From Candidatus Anaerobutyricum avicola (GTDB taxonomy: Bacteria; Bacillota; Clostridia; Lachnospirales; Lachnospiraceae), in NCBI GenBank assembly GCA_019113845.1, contig DXGQ01000032.1, positions 22,834 through 86,833 on the forward strand: DNA of 64,000 nt. Direction: 5' to 3'. The position numbers and the translations under genes are program-made. The notes beneath the pieces were generated by a model, which had not been told where the DNA came from, did not search any database, and saw only the letters and a list, made by a program, of their open reading frames with translations. Of the stretch, positions 34,984 through 43,568 are shown piece by piece. Position 1 is the stretch's first letter. Every line of letters begins with the position of its first letter.

Positions 34984-35940
34984 TTACTGTCCTTCTCTTA
35001 CAAGAGACATCACCTTTCTTGCTGTCTTTTCGTCCGTATAAAGTACATTGACATAGTCGCCTCGCAGCGCGCCCAGTATTCCGGCTGCCTTTCTCTCGCC
35101 TACGGCAATGGCAATGTTATACTTCTTATCTCTAAAATCTTCCAAAGCAAGTCCCACCACTCTTTCATTTAAATTCTCATTGACGATTCTTCCCTGCACG
35201 TCAAAAAAACGAAGAGCGATATCGCCTGCCGCATCCGCTATTTTCAACTGTTCCAGGTCATCGTCGCCCAGATAGCCTGTTTCATATAAAATAGACGTTT
35301 TTTCCACGACACCTACACTGAAGATCGTCACTTCCGCCTCTTTTGCCATATGAAGGACACTGTTGATAGTGGAATCTTTTTTTAAGACGTCAAAGATTTC
35401 TTTGGAATCCACCAGAGCCGGTACGGGAAACATGTATCCCGTTCCCTTTCCTGCCTTCGTCACAGCATCCACGATCTTCCCGGCGCCGGTCGGCACGGTA
35501 TGTTTGGACACACCGCCGTTTAACTGTACTACTTTGATGTTCTTTGCCTGCATTTTGTCAATGTACTCGGACAGGCAATTCAACGTTTTTCCCCAGGAAA
35601 CTCCCACAATACAGTCATCATGGATGTATCTGTCCAGGCGATCTGATAACGCCCGGCAGGTATCCTGCAAAGAAATGTCTTCGTCATCTATGACATTGGG
35701 AGTGATAAATACATCCTTCAGATGAAATAATTCTTTCATCTGTCTCGCGATTTCATTGACGGATTCCAGCGGATATTCCACTTTTATTTTTACATATCCA
35801 AGATCCATTGCTTTTTGGAGCATCCGGCTGATCGTGGACTTTGATACACCCTCTTCTCTGGAAATCTCAAGCTGCCCCTCATGGAGCTCATAATATTTCC
35901 TGGCCACCCGCATAATCTGATATTGTTTGTTTACTTCCAT
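34984..35940 (-). CDS. SorC/DeoR-like sugar-binding transcriptional regulator
   Basis: About 318 residues. The N-terminal helix-turn-helix is visible in YYELHEGQLEISREEGVSKSTISRML. The rest is the SorC sugar-binding domain (SWGKTLNCLSEYI, VVQLNGGVSKH, LALEDFRDKKYNIAIAVGERKAAG). The ATG at 35940 follows GGGAGGAAAT and replaces the track's 35961. Proteins of this family bind phosphorylated sugars; Bacillus DeoR, which controls deoC, belongs here. It lies just downstream of a six-gene catabolic operon containing deoC and likely controls it. Confidence 0.9.
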   Translation of the reverse strand: MEVNKQYQIMRVARKYYELHEGQLEISREEGVSKSTISRMLQKAMDLGYVKIKVEYPLESVNEIARQMKELFHLKDVFITPNVIDDEDISLQDTCRALSDRLDRYIHDDCIVGVSWGKTLNCLSEYIDKMQAKNIKVVQLNGGVSKHTVPTGAGKIVDAVTKAGKGTGYMFPVPALVDSKEIFDVLKKDSTINSVLHMAKEAEVTIFSVGVVEKTSILYETGYLGDDDLEQLKIADAAGDIALRFFDVQGRIVNENLNERVVGLALEDFRDKKYNIAIAVGERKAAGILGALRGDYVNVLYTDEKTARKVMSLVREGQ

Positions 35941-36015
35941 ATTTCCTCCCTTTATTTCCAAAATAAACCAATGAATTTATTATGCAGTTTGTTATTATAT
36001 TATCAGATAAACCGG

Positions 36016-36038
36016 TTTCATTTTACATGAAAATGAAA
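36016..36038. promoter_or_regulatory. Palindrome upstream of the SorC-family gene, candidate operator
   Basis: TTTCATTTT-N5-AAAATGAAA is a perfect inverted repeat about 76 bases before the regulator start. Related ATGAAAA/TTTTCAT half-sites occur upstream of the catabolic operon at 43372-43416. A shared SorC operator is inferred. Confidence 0.5.
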
Positions 36039-36114
36039 CAAATTGCAATGAAAGAAAAGGGTTTCCTTCAATTTTTTCGAGATATCACGGGAAAACGGTG
36101 ACAATTTTTTCGTC

Positions 36115-36180
36115 AAAAAAGGCACTGCCTCAAGGAAAAACAGCCCCCTCAGGATTCCTTTTTGAAGCAGTGCTTTTTTG
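36115..36180 (-). terminator. Terminator of the catabolic operon
   Basis: AAAAAAGCACTGC-TTCAA...TTGAG-GCAGTGCCTTTTTT on the minus strand is a long hairpin ending in a T-run, 175 bases after deoC. A- and T-runs on both sides allow either direction. Confidence 0.75.
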
Positions 36181-36300
36181 TTATTTTTCTCCTGGCCCAC
36201 TTTTATCAAAGAGCCGCCGCAAAATTTTCTTCTGTTTCTTCCGGAAACGGGCAGTCATTATACCGTGGAAACAAAGTGTCTTTATGTCATTTTTCCTCTT

Positions 36301-36354
36301 TCCTGCCGCACTAGCTGTGTCAAGAATGGTAGATTTGGAAGTTCACTTCCAAAC
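36301..36354 (+). repeat. Dispersed two-hairpin repeat, copy B (diverged)
   Basis: It keeps ...GTGTCAAGAATGGTAGA and the palindrome TTTGGAAGT-TC-ACTTCCAAA (36334-36353). Compared with copy A both arms changed together (GAAAG to GGAAG and CTTTC to CTTCC), keeping pairing. The first hairpin is eroded. It touches the deoC stop codon. Confidence 0.75.
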
Positions 36355-37005
36355 TTATTCTTCTTTCAGCATACTGACCGCAGAGCTGGTGCCAATTCTC
36401 TCACATCCGGCTTCCAAAAACATTTCCAGATCTTCTCTGGTTTTCACTCCGCCGGCTGCTTTCATTTTTACGTTTGGCCCGATATTGGCGGCGAACAGAC
36501 GAATATCTTCGATGGTCGCTCCTCCTGTGCCGAATCCCGTGGATGTCTTGATGTAATCGGCTCCGGCGTTGGTCACGCACTGACACAGTCTGATCTTCTC
36601 TTCTTCGGTGAGATAGCAGGTTTCCACGATTACTTTGAGAATCTTATCGCCCGCTGCCTCTTTCAGCGCCTTGATTTCTTCCTCGACTTTGTCAAAGTCG
36701 CCGTTTTTCACATCGCCGATGTTGATGACCATATCCACTTCGCTGCAGCCTTTCGCGATGGCATCTTTTACTTCAAAAACTTTTGTCTCTGTGGTATTAT
36801 AGCCGAGAGGGAATCCGATTACGGTGCAGATGTTGATTTTGTCCCCGTAGGTTTTATGGATTCTTTCGATATAAGACGGCGGGATACAGACAGACGCCGT
36901 CTTATATTCTATGGCTTCGTCACATAATTTTTTAATATCTTCCCATGTACAAAAGGCTTTCAACTGCGTATGGTCAATATGAGATAATATTTCCTGTTTT
37001 GTCAT
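36355..37005 (-). CDS. deoC: Deoxyribose-phosphate aldolase family (DeoC)
   Basis: 216 residues, normal length. The Schiff-base lysine lies in ILKVIVETCYL, with the second lysine region in GADYIKTSTGFGTGGAT and the C-terminal VKMKAAGGVKTREDL; the start SHIDHTQLKAF and ASVCIPPSYIERI also fit. The ATG at 37005 is chosen because GGAGG lies 6-7 bases upstream; the track start at 37050 is inside the upstream kinase fossil. It is the last gene of the operon. The classical reaction is cleavage of 2-deoxyribose-5-phosphate, but the operon context (dehydrogenases, isomerase, lost kinase) could mean another short-chain sugar phosphate. Confidence 0.9.
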   Translation of the reverse strand: MTKQEILSHIDHTQLKAFCTWEDIKKLCDEAIEYKTASVCIPPSYIERIHKTYGDKINICTVIGFPLGYNTTETKVFEVKDAIAKGCSEVDMVINIGDVKNGDFDKVEEEIKALKEAAGDKILKVIVETCYLTEEEKIRLCQCVTNAGADYIKTSTGFGTGGATIEDIRLFAANIGPNVKMKAAGGVKTREDLEMFLEAGCERIGTSSAVSMLKEE

Positions 37006-37018
37006 TTTTTTCCTCCAA

Positions 37019-37159
37019 TTAATCACGATAGGTTTCCTGGAATTCGGCAATCATATCAAATGCTTTATTTGCCAGGTCTTTATAAACTTGTCTCCACACC
37101 TTAAATGCATTTTCATATATTTCCACATTTTTCGGGTTCGGTGTGTAAACATCATCAAT
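37019..37159 (-). pseudogene. C-terminal fossil of an FGGY-family (xylulokinase-like) kinase
   Basis: A frame not in the ORF track reads about 45 residues: VYTPNPKNVEIYENAF, KVWRQVYKDLA and a final AFDMIAEFQETYRD with TAA at 37019-37021. This matches the C-terminal end typical of xylulokinase-type FGGY kinases. The rest of the kinase is missing; the fossil begins where the FAD oxidoreductase gene reads through it in another frame. Its stop sits just before the deoC ribosome site, so deoC once followed the kinase gene directly. A deletion that fused oxidoreductase and kinase ends is the simplest explanation. Confidence 0.7.
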
Positions 37160-38415
37160 TCTTTTTTACCTTTTATCTGTTCCAGTTCTTTTCTTCCAAG
37201 CGTAATCTCCTCCATTTCGCCCGGAGCAAAGATTCGTTTTTTCTTCCGCATCATCGGTTCTCCGTCCACATAGACCCGGATCGCCGCGTTTTCATAAATC
37301 TGTTTTACGCGGAAACGGATTTTCATGGCGTCTTTTACTTTATCCGGATGAATGTATTTCGGAACTGTATAATTGATGCCTTCCTGCGGAACGATGGTCA
37401 GTACTTTCTCCGGCTGAGCCGGGGATGTTTTTTCACCCGACGCTTCTCTCTGCACATATTCCGCTGCCCGTATTCCGGCGGCCTTTGCCTCTTCCGAGAC
37501 AAAATCCACCAAATCGTGGACGTGGAGTACATTTCCGCAGGCAAACACACCCGGCACCGATGTCTCAAAACTCTCGTTGACCACAGGACCGTTTGTCCTG
37601 GCGTCCAGATTCACATGTATCTTCTCTGATAATTCATTTTCCGGAATGAGCCCCACCGACAGCAGCAGGGTATCGCAGGTGTAGGTCTCCTCGGTTCCCG
37701 GCACCGGCTGCCGATTTTCGTCCACCTGGGCGATCGTCACGGCTTCCACCCGCTCTCTTCCCTTGATGTCCACCACCGTGTGGCTGAGTTTTAACGGGAT
37801 TCCGAAATCATCCAGGCACTGGACGATATTTCGTTTAAGACCGCCGGAATATGGCATGATTTCCGCCACCACCTTCACTTTGGCTCCCTCCAGGGTGAGA
37901 CGGCGCGCCATGATCAGCCCGATATCGCCGGAACCTAGGATCACCACTTCTTTTCCCGGCATATACCCTTCGATATTGACCAGTCTCTGAGCCGTTCCCG
38001 CATTGTAAATGCCCGCCGGACGGTATCCCGGAATATTCAGGGCGCCTCTCGGCCGCTCCCGGCATCCCATGGCCAGAACGATGGCTTCCGCTTTGATATG
38101 TCTGAGACCCTCTTTCTCACTGACTGCAGTGATGACCTTATCTTCTGAAATATCAATGACCATGGTATGCAGACAGTAGGTAATTCCCAGCTCCTTCACC
38201 CGCTCAATAAATCTCGCCGCATATTCCGGTCCTGTCAGTTCTTCTTTAAACGTATGCAGTCCAAATCCGTTGTGGATACACTGGTTTAAGATTCCACCGA
38301 GCCTGTCGTCCCGCTCCAGAATCAAAATGTCATCCACACCCGCCTGCTTTGCGGAAATCGCCGCGGCAAGGCCGGCAGGACCGCCGCCGATAATTACAAT
38401 CTTATAACAATCCAT
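37051..38415 (-). CDS. NAD(P)/FAD-dependent oxidoreductase, C-terminus altered by deletion
   Basis: 454 residues of the two-dinucleotide-domain flavoprotein family: FAD site IVIIGGGPAGLAAAISAK, NAD(P) site VVILGSGDIGLIMARRL, and the closing FETSVPGVFACGNVLHVHDLVDFV. It typically works with a GlpA-like partner, encoded 16 bases upstream. The last 35-40 residues (after about QIKGKKEL) are strongly basic and are not family-like: they are an out-of-frame reading of an FGGY kinase end. The core is intact, so the enzyme may still work. Substrate probably a polyol phosphate or sugar acid, by context. Confidence 0.85.
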   Translation of the reverse strand: MDCYKIVIIGGGPAGLAAAISAKQAGVDDILILERDDRLGGILNQCIHNGFGLHTFKEELTGPEYAARFIERVKELGITYCLHTMVIDISEDKVITAVSEKEGLRHIKAEAIVLAMGCRERPRGALNIPGYRPAGIYNAGTAQRLVNIEGYMPGKEVVILGSGDIGLIMARRLTLEGAKVKVVAEIMPYSGGLKRNIVQCLDDFGIPLKLSHTVVDIKGRERVEAVTIAQVDENRQPVPGTEETYTCDTLLLSVGLIPENELSEKIHVNLDARTNGPVVNESFETSVPGVFACGNVLHVHDLVDFVSEEAKAAGIRAAEYVQREASGEKTSPAQPEKVLTIVPQEGINYTVPKYIHPDKVKDAMKIRFRVKQIYENAAIRVYVDGEPMMRKKKRIFAPGEMEEITLGRKELEQIKGKKELMMFTHRTRKMWKYMKMHLRCGDKFIKTWQIKHLI

Positions 38416-38431
38416 CGTTTTCCTTCCTTCC

Positions 38432-39874
38432 TCACACTTTGACTTTTCCGGTCAGCATATATGAATTTCCGCCTTTTTTCGTAATCTCCGCCATGTCCAC
38501 GCCCAGCTCCCTTGCCAGAATGTGCATGGTCTTCGGGGTACAGAAACCACCCTGACAGCGTCCCATGCCCGCGCGCACCCGGCGCTTCACGGCGTCGAGA
38601 GAGGTGGCCGGAATCGGACGGTGGATGGCATCCACAATCTGTCCTTCCGTCACCAGCTCACAGCGACAGACGATATTTCCGTACATCGGATTTTCTTTGA
38701 TCAGCTTCTCTTTCTCCTCATCCGGCAGATCGGAAAACTTCACGAATCCTTTTCTCCGGCTGATAAAGTTCTCCTTTTTCTCCAAATGCATTCTGTCCGC
38801 GATGATTCCGGCGAGCATCTCGCCGATGGCCGGCGAGCTGGTCAGTCCCGGCGATTCAATACCCGCCGCATCGAAGAAATATTCCGCGTCCTCCAGCTCT
38901 TTTACGATAAATTCATGGTTATCTTCGTGGGCTCTGGCCCCGGCAAAAGAGGTGATGATCTTATTGAGCGGAAGCGGATTCTTCGTCAGATGGTTGTTGG
39001 ACTGCGCCATGTCGGTCAACTGGTCAAGAATCTCCTTTGTCGTATTGAGTTCCTCTTTGTCTTCCACATCGGTGGCCGTCGGACCGATAAAGAAGTTGCC
39101 GTTAATAGTGTAGGACGCCGCGATGCCCTTTCCCATTTTTCCAGGCAGCGGCACCACGGTCGTATTAAAAATCGTTCCGATAGACTTATCAAAGAAAATG
39201 TATTCTTCCTTTCTTGGAGTAATATGAATCTTGTTTTCGCTGACCATGTTATGGAATTTATCTGCGTAAAGTCCGGCAGCGTTGACCACTGCCTTGGTCT
39301 CGATCGGTCCCTTACTGGTATCAATCCGATACCCGTTATCCGTTTTTTCAATGTTCGTTGCTTCTGTCTCAAACTGGAATTTCACTCCGTTTACGCAGGC
39401 ATTTTCTCCCGCCGCGATAGCAAGATTAAAAGGACAGACGATACCTCCCGTCGGCGCCCACAGAGCGGCCACCGCCCGGTCGGTGAGGTTCGGTTCTCTT
39501 TTTAAAAGTTCTTCCCTGCCGATAATCTCACAGCCCGGCACTCCGTTGGCATTGGCGTGGTCAAGCTGTTCCTGAAGCAGGGGCATATCTTCCTCATTCG
39601 TACAGACGATCAGTTTTCCATTTTTCTCTGCCGGAAATTCCAGCTCCTTGGCCCACTGATACATCAATTCATTTCCTCTGACGCAAAGCTTTGCCATGGG
39701 GCTTCCCGGAGCCGCCTCCAGACCGGTGTGAATGACTCCGGTATTGGCTTTGGAAGTTCCCGACGCCACGTCATCGCCTCTTTCGATGACCAGCGCGTTT
39801 ATTTTGTATCGCGATAGTTCCCGCGCGATACAGCATCCGCTTACTCCAGCGCCTATAATTACGATATCATACAT
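38432..39874 (-). CDS. GlpA-like FAD oxidoreductase with BFD-type [2Fe-2S] domain
   Basis: 480 residues. The FAD-binding start is IVIIGAGVSGCCIARELS, with GTSKANTGVIHTGLEAAPGS as in glycerol-3-phosphate dehydrogenases of the DAO family. A C-terminal BFD-like domain holds cysteines in VCRCELVTEG and MGRCQGGFC. Together with the following flavoprotein it resembles the GlpA/GlpB arrangement of anaerobic glycerol-3-phosphate dehydrogenase-like complexes, the acceptor and substrate being unknown. It is the fourth gene of the operon. Confidence 0.88.
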   Translation of the reverse strand: MYDIVIIGAGVSGCCIARELSRYKINALVIERGDDVASGTSKANTGVIHTGLEAAPGSPMAKLCVRGNELMYQWAKELEFPAEKNGKLIVCTNEEDMPLLQEQLDHANANGVPGCEIIGREELLKREPNLTDRAVAALWAPTGGIVCPFNLAIAAGENACVNGVKFQFETEATNIEKTDNGYRIDTSKGPIETKAVVNAAGLYADKFHNMVSENKIHITPRKEEYIFFDKSIGTIFNTTVVPLPGKMGKGIAASYTINGNFFIGPTATDVEDKEELNTTKEILDQLTDMAQSNNHLTKNPLPLNKIITSFAGARAHEDNHEFIVKELEDAEYFFDAAGIESPGLTSSPAIGEMLAGIIADRMHLEKKENFISRRKGFVKFSDLPDEEKEKLIKENPMYGNIVCRCELVTEGQIVDAIHRPIPATSLDAVKRRVRAGMGRCQGGFCTPKTMHILARELGVDMAEITKKGGNSYMLTGKVKV

Positions 39875-39939
39875 AACATTATCACCTTCTCAACTTTTCC
39901 TTTTCCGGTCAGATTGCCTGACCGCTCCTCCTTTTCCTG

Positions 39940-41130
39940 CTACGATAACCGCTCCAGCAGTTCGGAAAGCCGCATGCCATCTTCCGGAATATACTGTTTC
40001 CAGTACCGGCATGTCTCTGTAAATCTTGCCTTTATATCACGGGGATGATCCACATTGGACGTAAACAATTCCAGCGCGAGAACAATCTTATCCACCTTCG
40101 GCGGCATTCCCGGCTCCTCTTTTTCATAAGAAGCGGCAATGTTTTCCAGTATCTTCTTTCCGTCCACAATTCCTTTTTTATTATTCTCTCTGGTAAACGG
40201 CGCATGGGAAGCAGTGATTCCGTCTGTCTGCTGAATGTGCATGATCGGGGAATAGCATCCGAGTTCTTCAATCCAGGCATACAGGTCAGAATCTCTCTCA
40301 TCGGTGGAAAACTGATAAGGATAGCGTTCCACTTCCCTCATCACCAAAGCTGCCGCCTCCTCTTTCGGCATCTTTTTTCTCACACAGTCCGCAAAAATGT
40401 CATACGCCCGATCTGAGCCGAGCCACAGACTGGAAGAATCCGTCCCCGTCTCAATCGCTTTCTGAAAATCTTCCTGCACCTGCTTATCTGTCGGCTTCCT
40501 GAATTTTCTTTGTCCGGTCATGTGTCCTACATCTACTGTAGTGTAAATCGGATGTCCGGCAACTGCATAGATGTTTTTCAAAAAGTCTTTGGTTCCCTCA
40601 ATGGTCCACGGCGTCTGCTGCGGCGCGTACATCGCCTCAACACAAACCTTCACATTGCCATTCTCCTCGGCAAACGCCCCGATATCCGAATAAATCCGGT
40701 AAAGTTTTTCCTGAAGTGCCTTATACTGTTCCGGGTCCTCCATGACATTTTCCGGGATGCAATGCAGGGACACACCCATATCATTTCCCCGTTTTCCCAT
40801 CATGGTAATCGCCGGTTTCATCCAGTTTTCAATCAATTGATTTACGATTTTTTCATTGGGATGCGCCAGTCCCGCCGTGCGGTAGGTCTGATATCCGGTA
40901 TAGAAACTTTCTACCTTTACGCCATATTTCTTTTCTGCTTTTTCCAGAGCGGCCAGCCATTCCTCTCTGTATTCTTTCGTATTATACAAAGGATCAATCT
41001 CGTTATCGAAGCTTGCTTCCATGCTGGTATATCCCATTTCCGCCGCCAGGGAGAGCCAGGTTTCCGGCTCCACCCAGCGCTTGATGGCAAAACAGTTATC
41101 AAGCGCGATATAAATTTTTGGATCTTTCAT
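39940..41130 (-). CDS. Sugar phosphate isomerase/epimerase-like TIM barrel (xylose isomerase-like family)
   Basis: 396 residues, in the AP endonuclease 2/xylose isomerase-like barrel family. Metal ligand candidates include KVCVEAMYAPQQ (Glu), TTVDVGHMTGQ (Asp, His), YSPIMHIQQTDG (His) and LALELFTSN (Glu). The length exceeds the common 280 residues, as in some isomerases of short sugars or sugar acids. Exact substrate cannot be told. It lies 18 bases after the upstream dehydrogenase gene and so is expressed with it. Confidence 0.82.
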   Translation of the reverse strand: MKDPKIYIALDNCFAIKRWVEPETWLSLAAEMGYTSMEASFDNEIDPLYNTKEYREEWLAALEKAEKKYGVKVESFYTGYQTYRTAGLAHPNEKIVNQLIENWMKPAITMMGKRGNDMGVSLHCIPENVMEDPEQYKALQEKLYRIYSDIGAFAEENGNVKVCVEAMYAPQQTPWTIEGTKDFLKNIYAVAGHPIYTTVDVGHMTGQRKFRKPTDKQVQEDFQKAIETGTDSSSLWLGSDRAYDIFADCVRKKMPKEEAAALVMREVERYPYQFSTDERDSDLYAWIEELGCYSPIMHIQQTDGITASHAPFTRENNKKGIVDGKKILENIAASYEKEEPGMPPKVDKIVLALELFTSNVDHPRDIKARFTETCRYWKQYIPEDGMRLSELLERLS

Positions 41131-41148
41131 AGTACCTCCGTTTTGTTG

Positions 41149-42198
41149 TCATCCCTGTGGATGGATCACTACCTTCATCACATTCTCATCGCGGATGGCG
41201 GCAAAGGCATCTAAAATGTGGTCCATATCCGTAAATCTCTCAATATATTTTTTGGCGTTCAGCTTTCCTTCTTCCATAAGCTTCATGATCTCTCTCATAA
41301 ATCCTGCTGTCGTCGCATGGACACCGCAGACCTGAAGCTCTTTGTAATGAATGAGATTGGAATCCAGATATCCTTTGCTCTCTCCCGGAAGACCGCCGAA
41401 CAGTGAAATCCTTGCCATCTTTGCCGCGATCTCCTGTGCTTCCGTGTGTACGGACGGAGCGGAGGTGGCAGTAATGACGACATCCGCGCCATTGCCGTCG
41501 GTGAGCTTTTTCACTTCTTCCGCCGTATTCTGCGTGTTCGGATTGATCCAGATCACACCCGGCACCTTTTCCATGGCAATGTGTCCCCGCTTCTCCACCG
41601 GTTCCACGATGATGACTTTGGACGCTCCTTTGATAAAAGCCAGCTCTGCGTGAATGCAGCCGATGATACCGCTTCCGTAGATCACAACCGTATCGCCTTC
41701 TCCGATATGCAGATAGCTCTGTCCGTTTAAAGCGCAGGCAGCCGGCTCGATCAAAGTGGCATCGTCATAGCTGATGGAATCATCCAGCCGGATCACGTTA
41801 TTCATGAGGATCGCCTGTTTCGGAATCTCCGCATACGGGGCAAACACGCCTTCATACTGAAAACCGATGGTCTTTAAGTGATCGCACATATTGGTGTGTC
41901 CCTTCTTACACGGAACACATTCTCCACAGCCGACAGCCGGCGCAACCGTGATCCGGTCTCCCACTTTCCATCCTTTTTCTTTCGCGAATGCTCCGGCATG
42001 GATAATCTCTCCGGCACATTCATGTCCCATGATCCTCGGAGGGGTGATTTTTGCATTTCCTTTTAAAAATGTCCGCATATCCGTTCCGCAGATGGATGCG
42101 GAATGTACCTTAATGATGATATTATCTTCTGAAGCTTCCGGTTCCGGCATCTCTTTTACCATCATCTTCCGCTCTTCATCCATGATTAATGCTTTCAT
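41149..42198 (-). CDS. Zinc-dependent medium-chain (alcohol/polyol) dehydrogenase 1
   Basis: 349 residues. The catalytic zinc region is ASICGTDMRTF with GHECAGEI; structural zinc cysteines lie in CGECVPCKKGHTNMC; the NAD site is VVIYGSGIIGCIHAEL. The family includes sorbitol, threonine and other polyol dehydrogenases. AGGAGG lies before the ATG. It overlaps no neighbour but is only 11 bases after the second dehydrogenase gene. Confidence 0.88.
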   Translation of the reverse strand: MKALIMDEERKMMVKEMPEPEASEDNIIIKVHSASICGTDMRTFLKGNAKITPPRIMGHECAGEIIHAGAFAKEKGWKVGDRITVAPAVGCGECVPCKKGHTNMCDHLKTIGFQYEGVFAPYAEIPKQAILMNNVIRLDDSISYDDATLIEPAACALNGQSYLHIGEGDTVVIYGSGIIGCIHAELAFIKGASKVIIVEPVEKRGHIAMEKVPGVIWINPNTQNTAEEVKKLTDGNGADVVITATSAPSVHTEAQEIAAKMARISLFGGLPGESKGYLDSNLIHYKELQVCGVHATTAGFMREIMKLMEEGKLNAKKYIERFTDMDHILDAFAAIRDENVMKVVIHPQG

Positions 42199-42209
42199 GA
42201 CCGTCCTCC

Positions 42210-43268
42210 TTATTCTTCTTCCCGTCCGTTCGGGAAAAACATGATCTTACTGAAAAAGAAATCTTTCTCCGTCGCGATCTTCTCAAATATCGCCGGGGCT
42301 TCATCCAGGCTCAGCCGGTGGCTGATAATATCTTTTGCTGTGGCGCCCTGAGCGAATAATTCCAGAGAACCTGTCCAGTCGCTGCCCGGGAACGGCTTCG
42401 TAAAGGAGTTCCAGGAACCTTTCAGGCTGATCTGTCTTCTCATGAGCATATCCACTTCTTTTTCGGATAAATCCAGTCCCTGATGAGAAATGCCAAGATA
42501 AACGACCCTTCCCAGCTTCGCTGCTGACAAAATCGCTACCTTCTGACAGGATGGCGCGCCGGAAAAATCAATGACACAGTCAGCGCCCAAACCGTCGGTC
42601 GCATCCATGATCACCTTCACCGGGTCTTCGTTCCGGGAATTCACTACCACATCGGCGCCGTTCTTCTTTGCCATCTCCAGCTTCTCATCAAAAATATCCA
42701 CGGCGATGATCTTCTTGGCGCCTTTTACCTTCGCGTACTGCACACCGAAAAGACCAATCGGGCCCGCCCCGTAAATCGCTACGGTATCGCCCGGATGGAA
42801 CTCCGCTCTCTCCATGCCGTGAAGCGCGTTGGCACAAGGGTCTGTGGTCGCGGCATCCTCATAAGAAACATTGTCCGCCACCTTAAGAAGATTCCCTTCT
42901 TTCACGGCAATATACTGGGCGAAAGCGCCGTCTCTTCTCGAACCGTAATAATCATAGTCTTCGCAGAGGGAATACTGTCCCATCTGGCAATATTTACATT
43001 TGTAACAAGGAATCAGCGGCGGACAAGTCACCTTGTCGCCCACCTGGAACTTTGTGATATCCGCTCCAACCTCCACGACCTTGCCGCAGAACTCATGTCC
43101 CGGTATGATTGGAGAAACATGGGCGCCATACTGATTGATGCGGGGTATATCGGATCCGCAGACACCGACCGCCATCACCTTAATCAGGCATTCATCCGCC
43201 TTATAAGAAGGAATATCCACTTCCTCCACTCTCAAATCTCTTGGTGCATACATTCTGACTGCTTTCAT
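42210..43268 (-). CDS. Zinc-dependent medium-chain (alcohol/polyol) dehydrogenase 2
   Basis: About 352 residues and first gene of the operon. Catalytic zinc: VGVCGSDIPRI and GHEFCGKVVE; structural zinc: CYKCKYCQMGQYSLC; cofactor site: VAIYGAGPIGLFGVQYAK. It resembles galactitol/sorbitol-type dehydrogenases. The ATG at 43268 is supported by GAGGAGG 7 bases upstream; the track start at 43307 lies in the promoter leader. Two such enzymes with a barrel isomerase, an aldolase and a lost kinase suggest breakdown of a polyol or sugar through stepwise oxidation. Confidence 0.88.
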   Translation of the reverse strand: MKAVRMYAPRDLRVEEVDIPSYKADECLIKVMAVGVCGSDIPRINQYGAHVSPIIPGHEFCGKVVEVGADITKFQVGDKVTCPPLIPCYKCKYCQMGQYSLCEDYDYYGSRRDGAFAQYIAVKEGNLLKVADNVSYEDAATTDPCANALHGMERAEFHPGDTVAIYGAGPIGLFGVQYAKVKGAKKIIAVDIFDEKLEMAKKNGADVVVNSRNEDPVKVIMDATDGLGADCVIDFSGAPSCQKVAILSAAKLGRVVYLGISHQGLDLSEKEVDMLMRRQISLKGSWNSFTKPFPGSDWTGSLELFAQGATAKDIISHRLSLDEAPAIFEKIATEKDFFFSKIMFFPNGREEE

Positions 43269-43308
43269 ATGTAACCTCCTCACGTCATTTTTTGCAATTA
43301 ATTTCATG

Positions 43309-43364
43309 TTATAAGATTAATTTCTTAATAACGTTATATTATCACTGTAAAATGGGAAAGTCAA
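43309..43364 (-). promoter_or_regulatory. Promoter of the six-gene catabolic operon
   Basis: On the minus strand TTGACT (43359-43364), a 17-base spacer and TAATAT (43336-43341). Just after the start lies TTATTAAGA-N5-ATCTTATAA (43309-43331), an imperfect inverted repeat that could be an operator. Confidence 0.7.
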
Positions 43365-43371
43365 TCACTTT

Positions 43372-43416
43372 ATGAAAATTTTTTCATGCTTTTATCTTTT
43401 GTGAAATTATTTTCAT
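43372..43416. promoter_or_regulatory. Candidate SorC operator sites upstream of the -35
   Basis: ATGAAAA-TT-TTTTCAT (43372-43387) and GTGAAATTATTTTCAT (43401-43416) share half-sites with the palindrome at 36016-36038 upstream of the SorC-family gene. Confidence 0.45.
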
Positions 43417-43493
43417 TCTTAGTACAAAAACCGCACCAGTGTACTAACCTATTCATTTTCAGCATAGTGGGTCGATACACCAGATTTGCTCAC

Positions 43494-43525
43494 AAAAAAA
43501 TCGCCACAGATTCGTGACGATTTTT
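43494..43525 (-). terminator. Terminator after the acetyltransferase fragment
   Basis: AAAAATCGTCACG pairs with TGTGGCGATTTTTTT on the minus strand around a short loop, with a T-run. Confidence 0.7.
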
Positions 43526-43568
43526 GATATTACGATTTCAAAACTACTCTTTTCCCGAAAACAATTGT

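Larger units (their letters stand above)
35941..36354. other. 414-base intergenic region between the SorC regulator and deoC
   Basis: Besides the operator candidate, terminator and repeat copy B listed separately, I found no gene; the track ORFs here are shadows of these hairpins. Confidence 0.5.
43269..43568. other. 300-base intergenic region with operon promoter
   Basis: Contains the promoter, inverted repeats and terminator listed separately. Nothing else was recognised. Confidence 0.5.

Noticed and set aside
40510-41214. 234-residue plus-strand ORF
   Set aside because: Antisense shadow of the TIM-barrel isomerase, without family pattern or ribosome site.
42985-43000. TTACATTTGTAA, looks like a BlaI operator
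   Set aside because: It lies inside the dehydrogenase coding sequence and is produced by the CYKCKYC zinc-site codons; no promoter is present.
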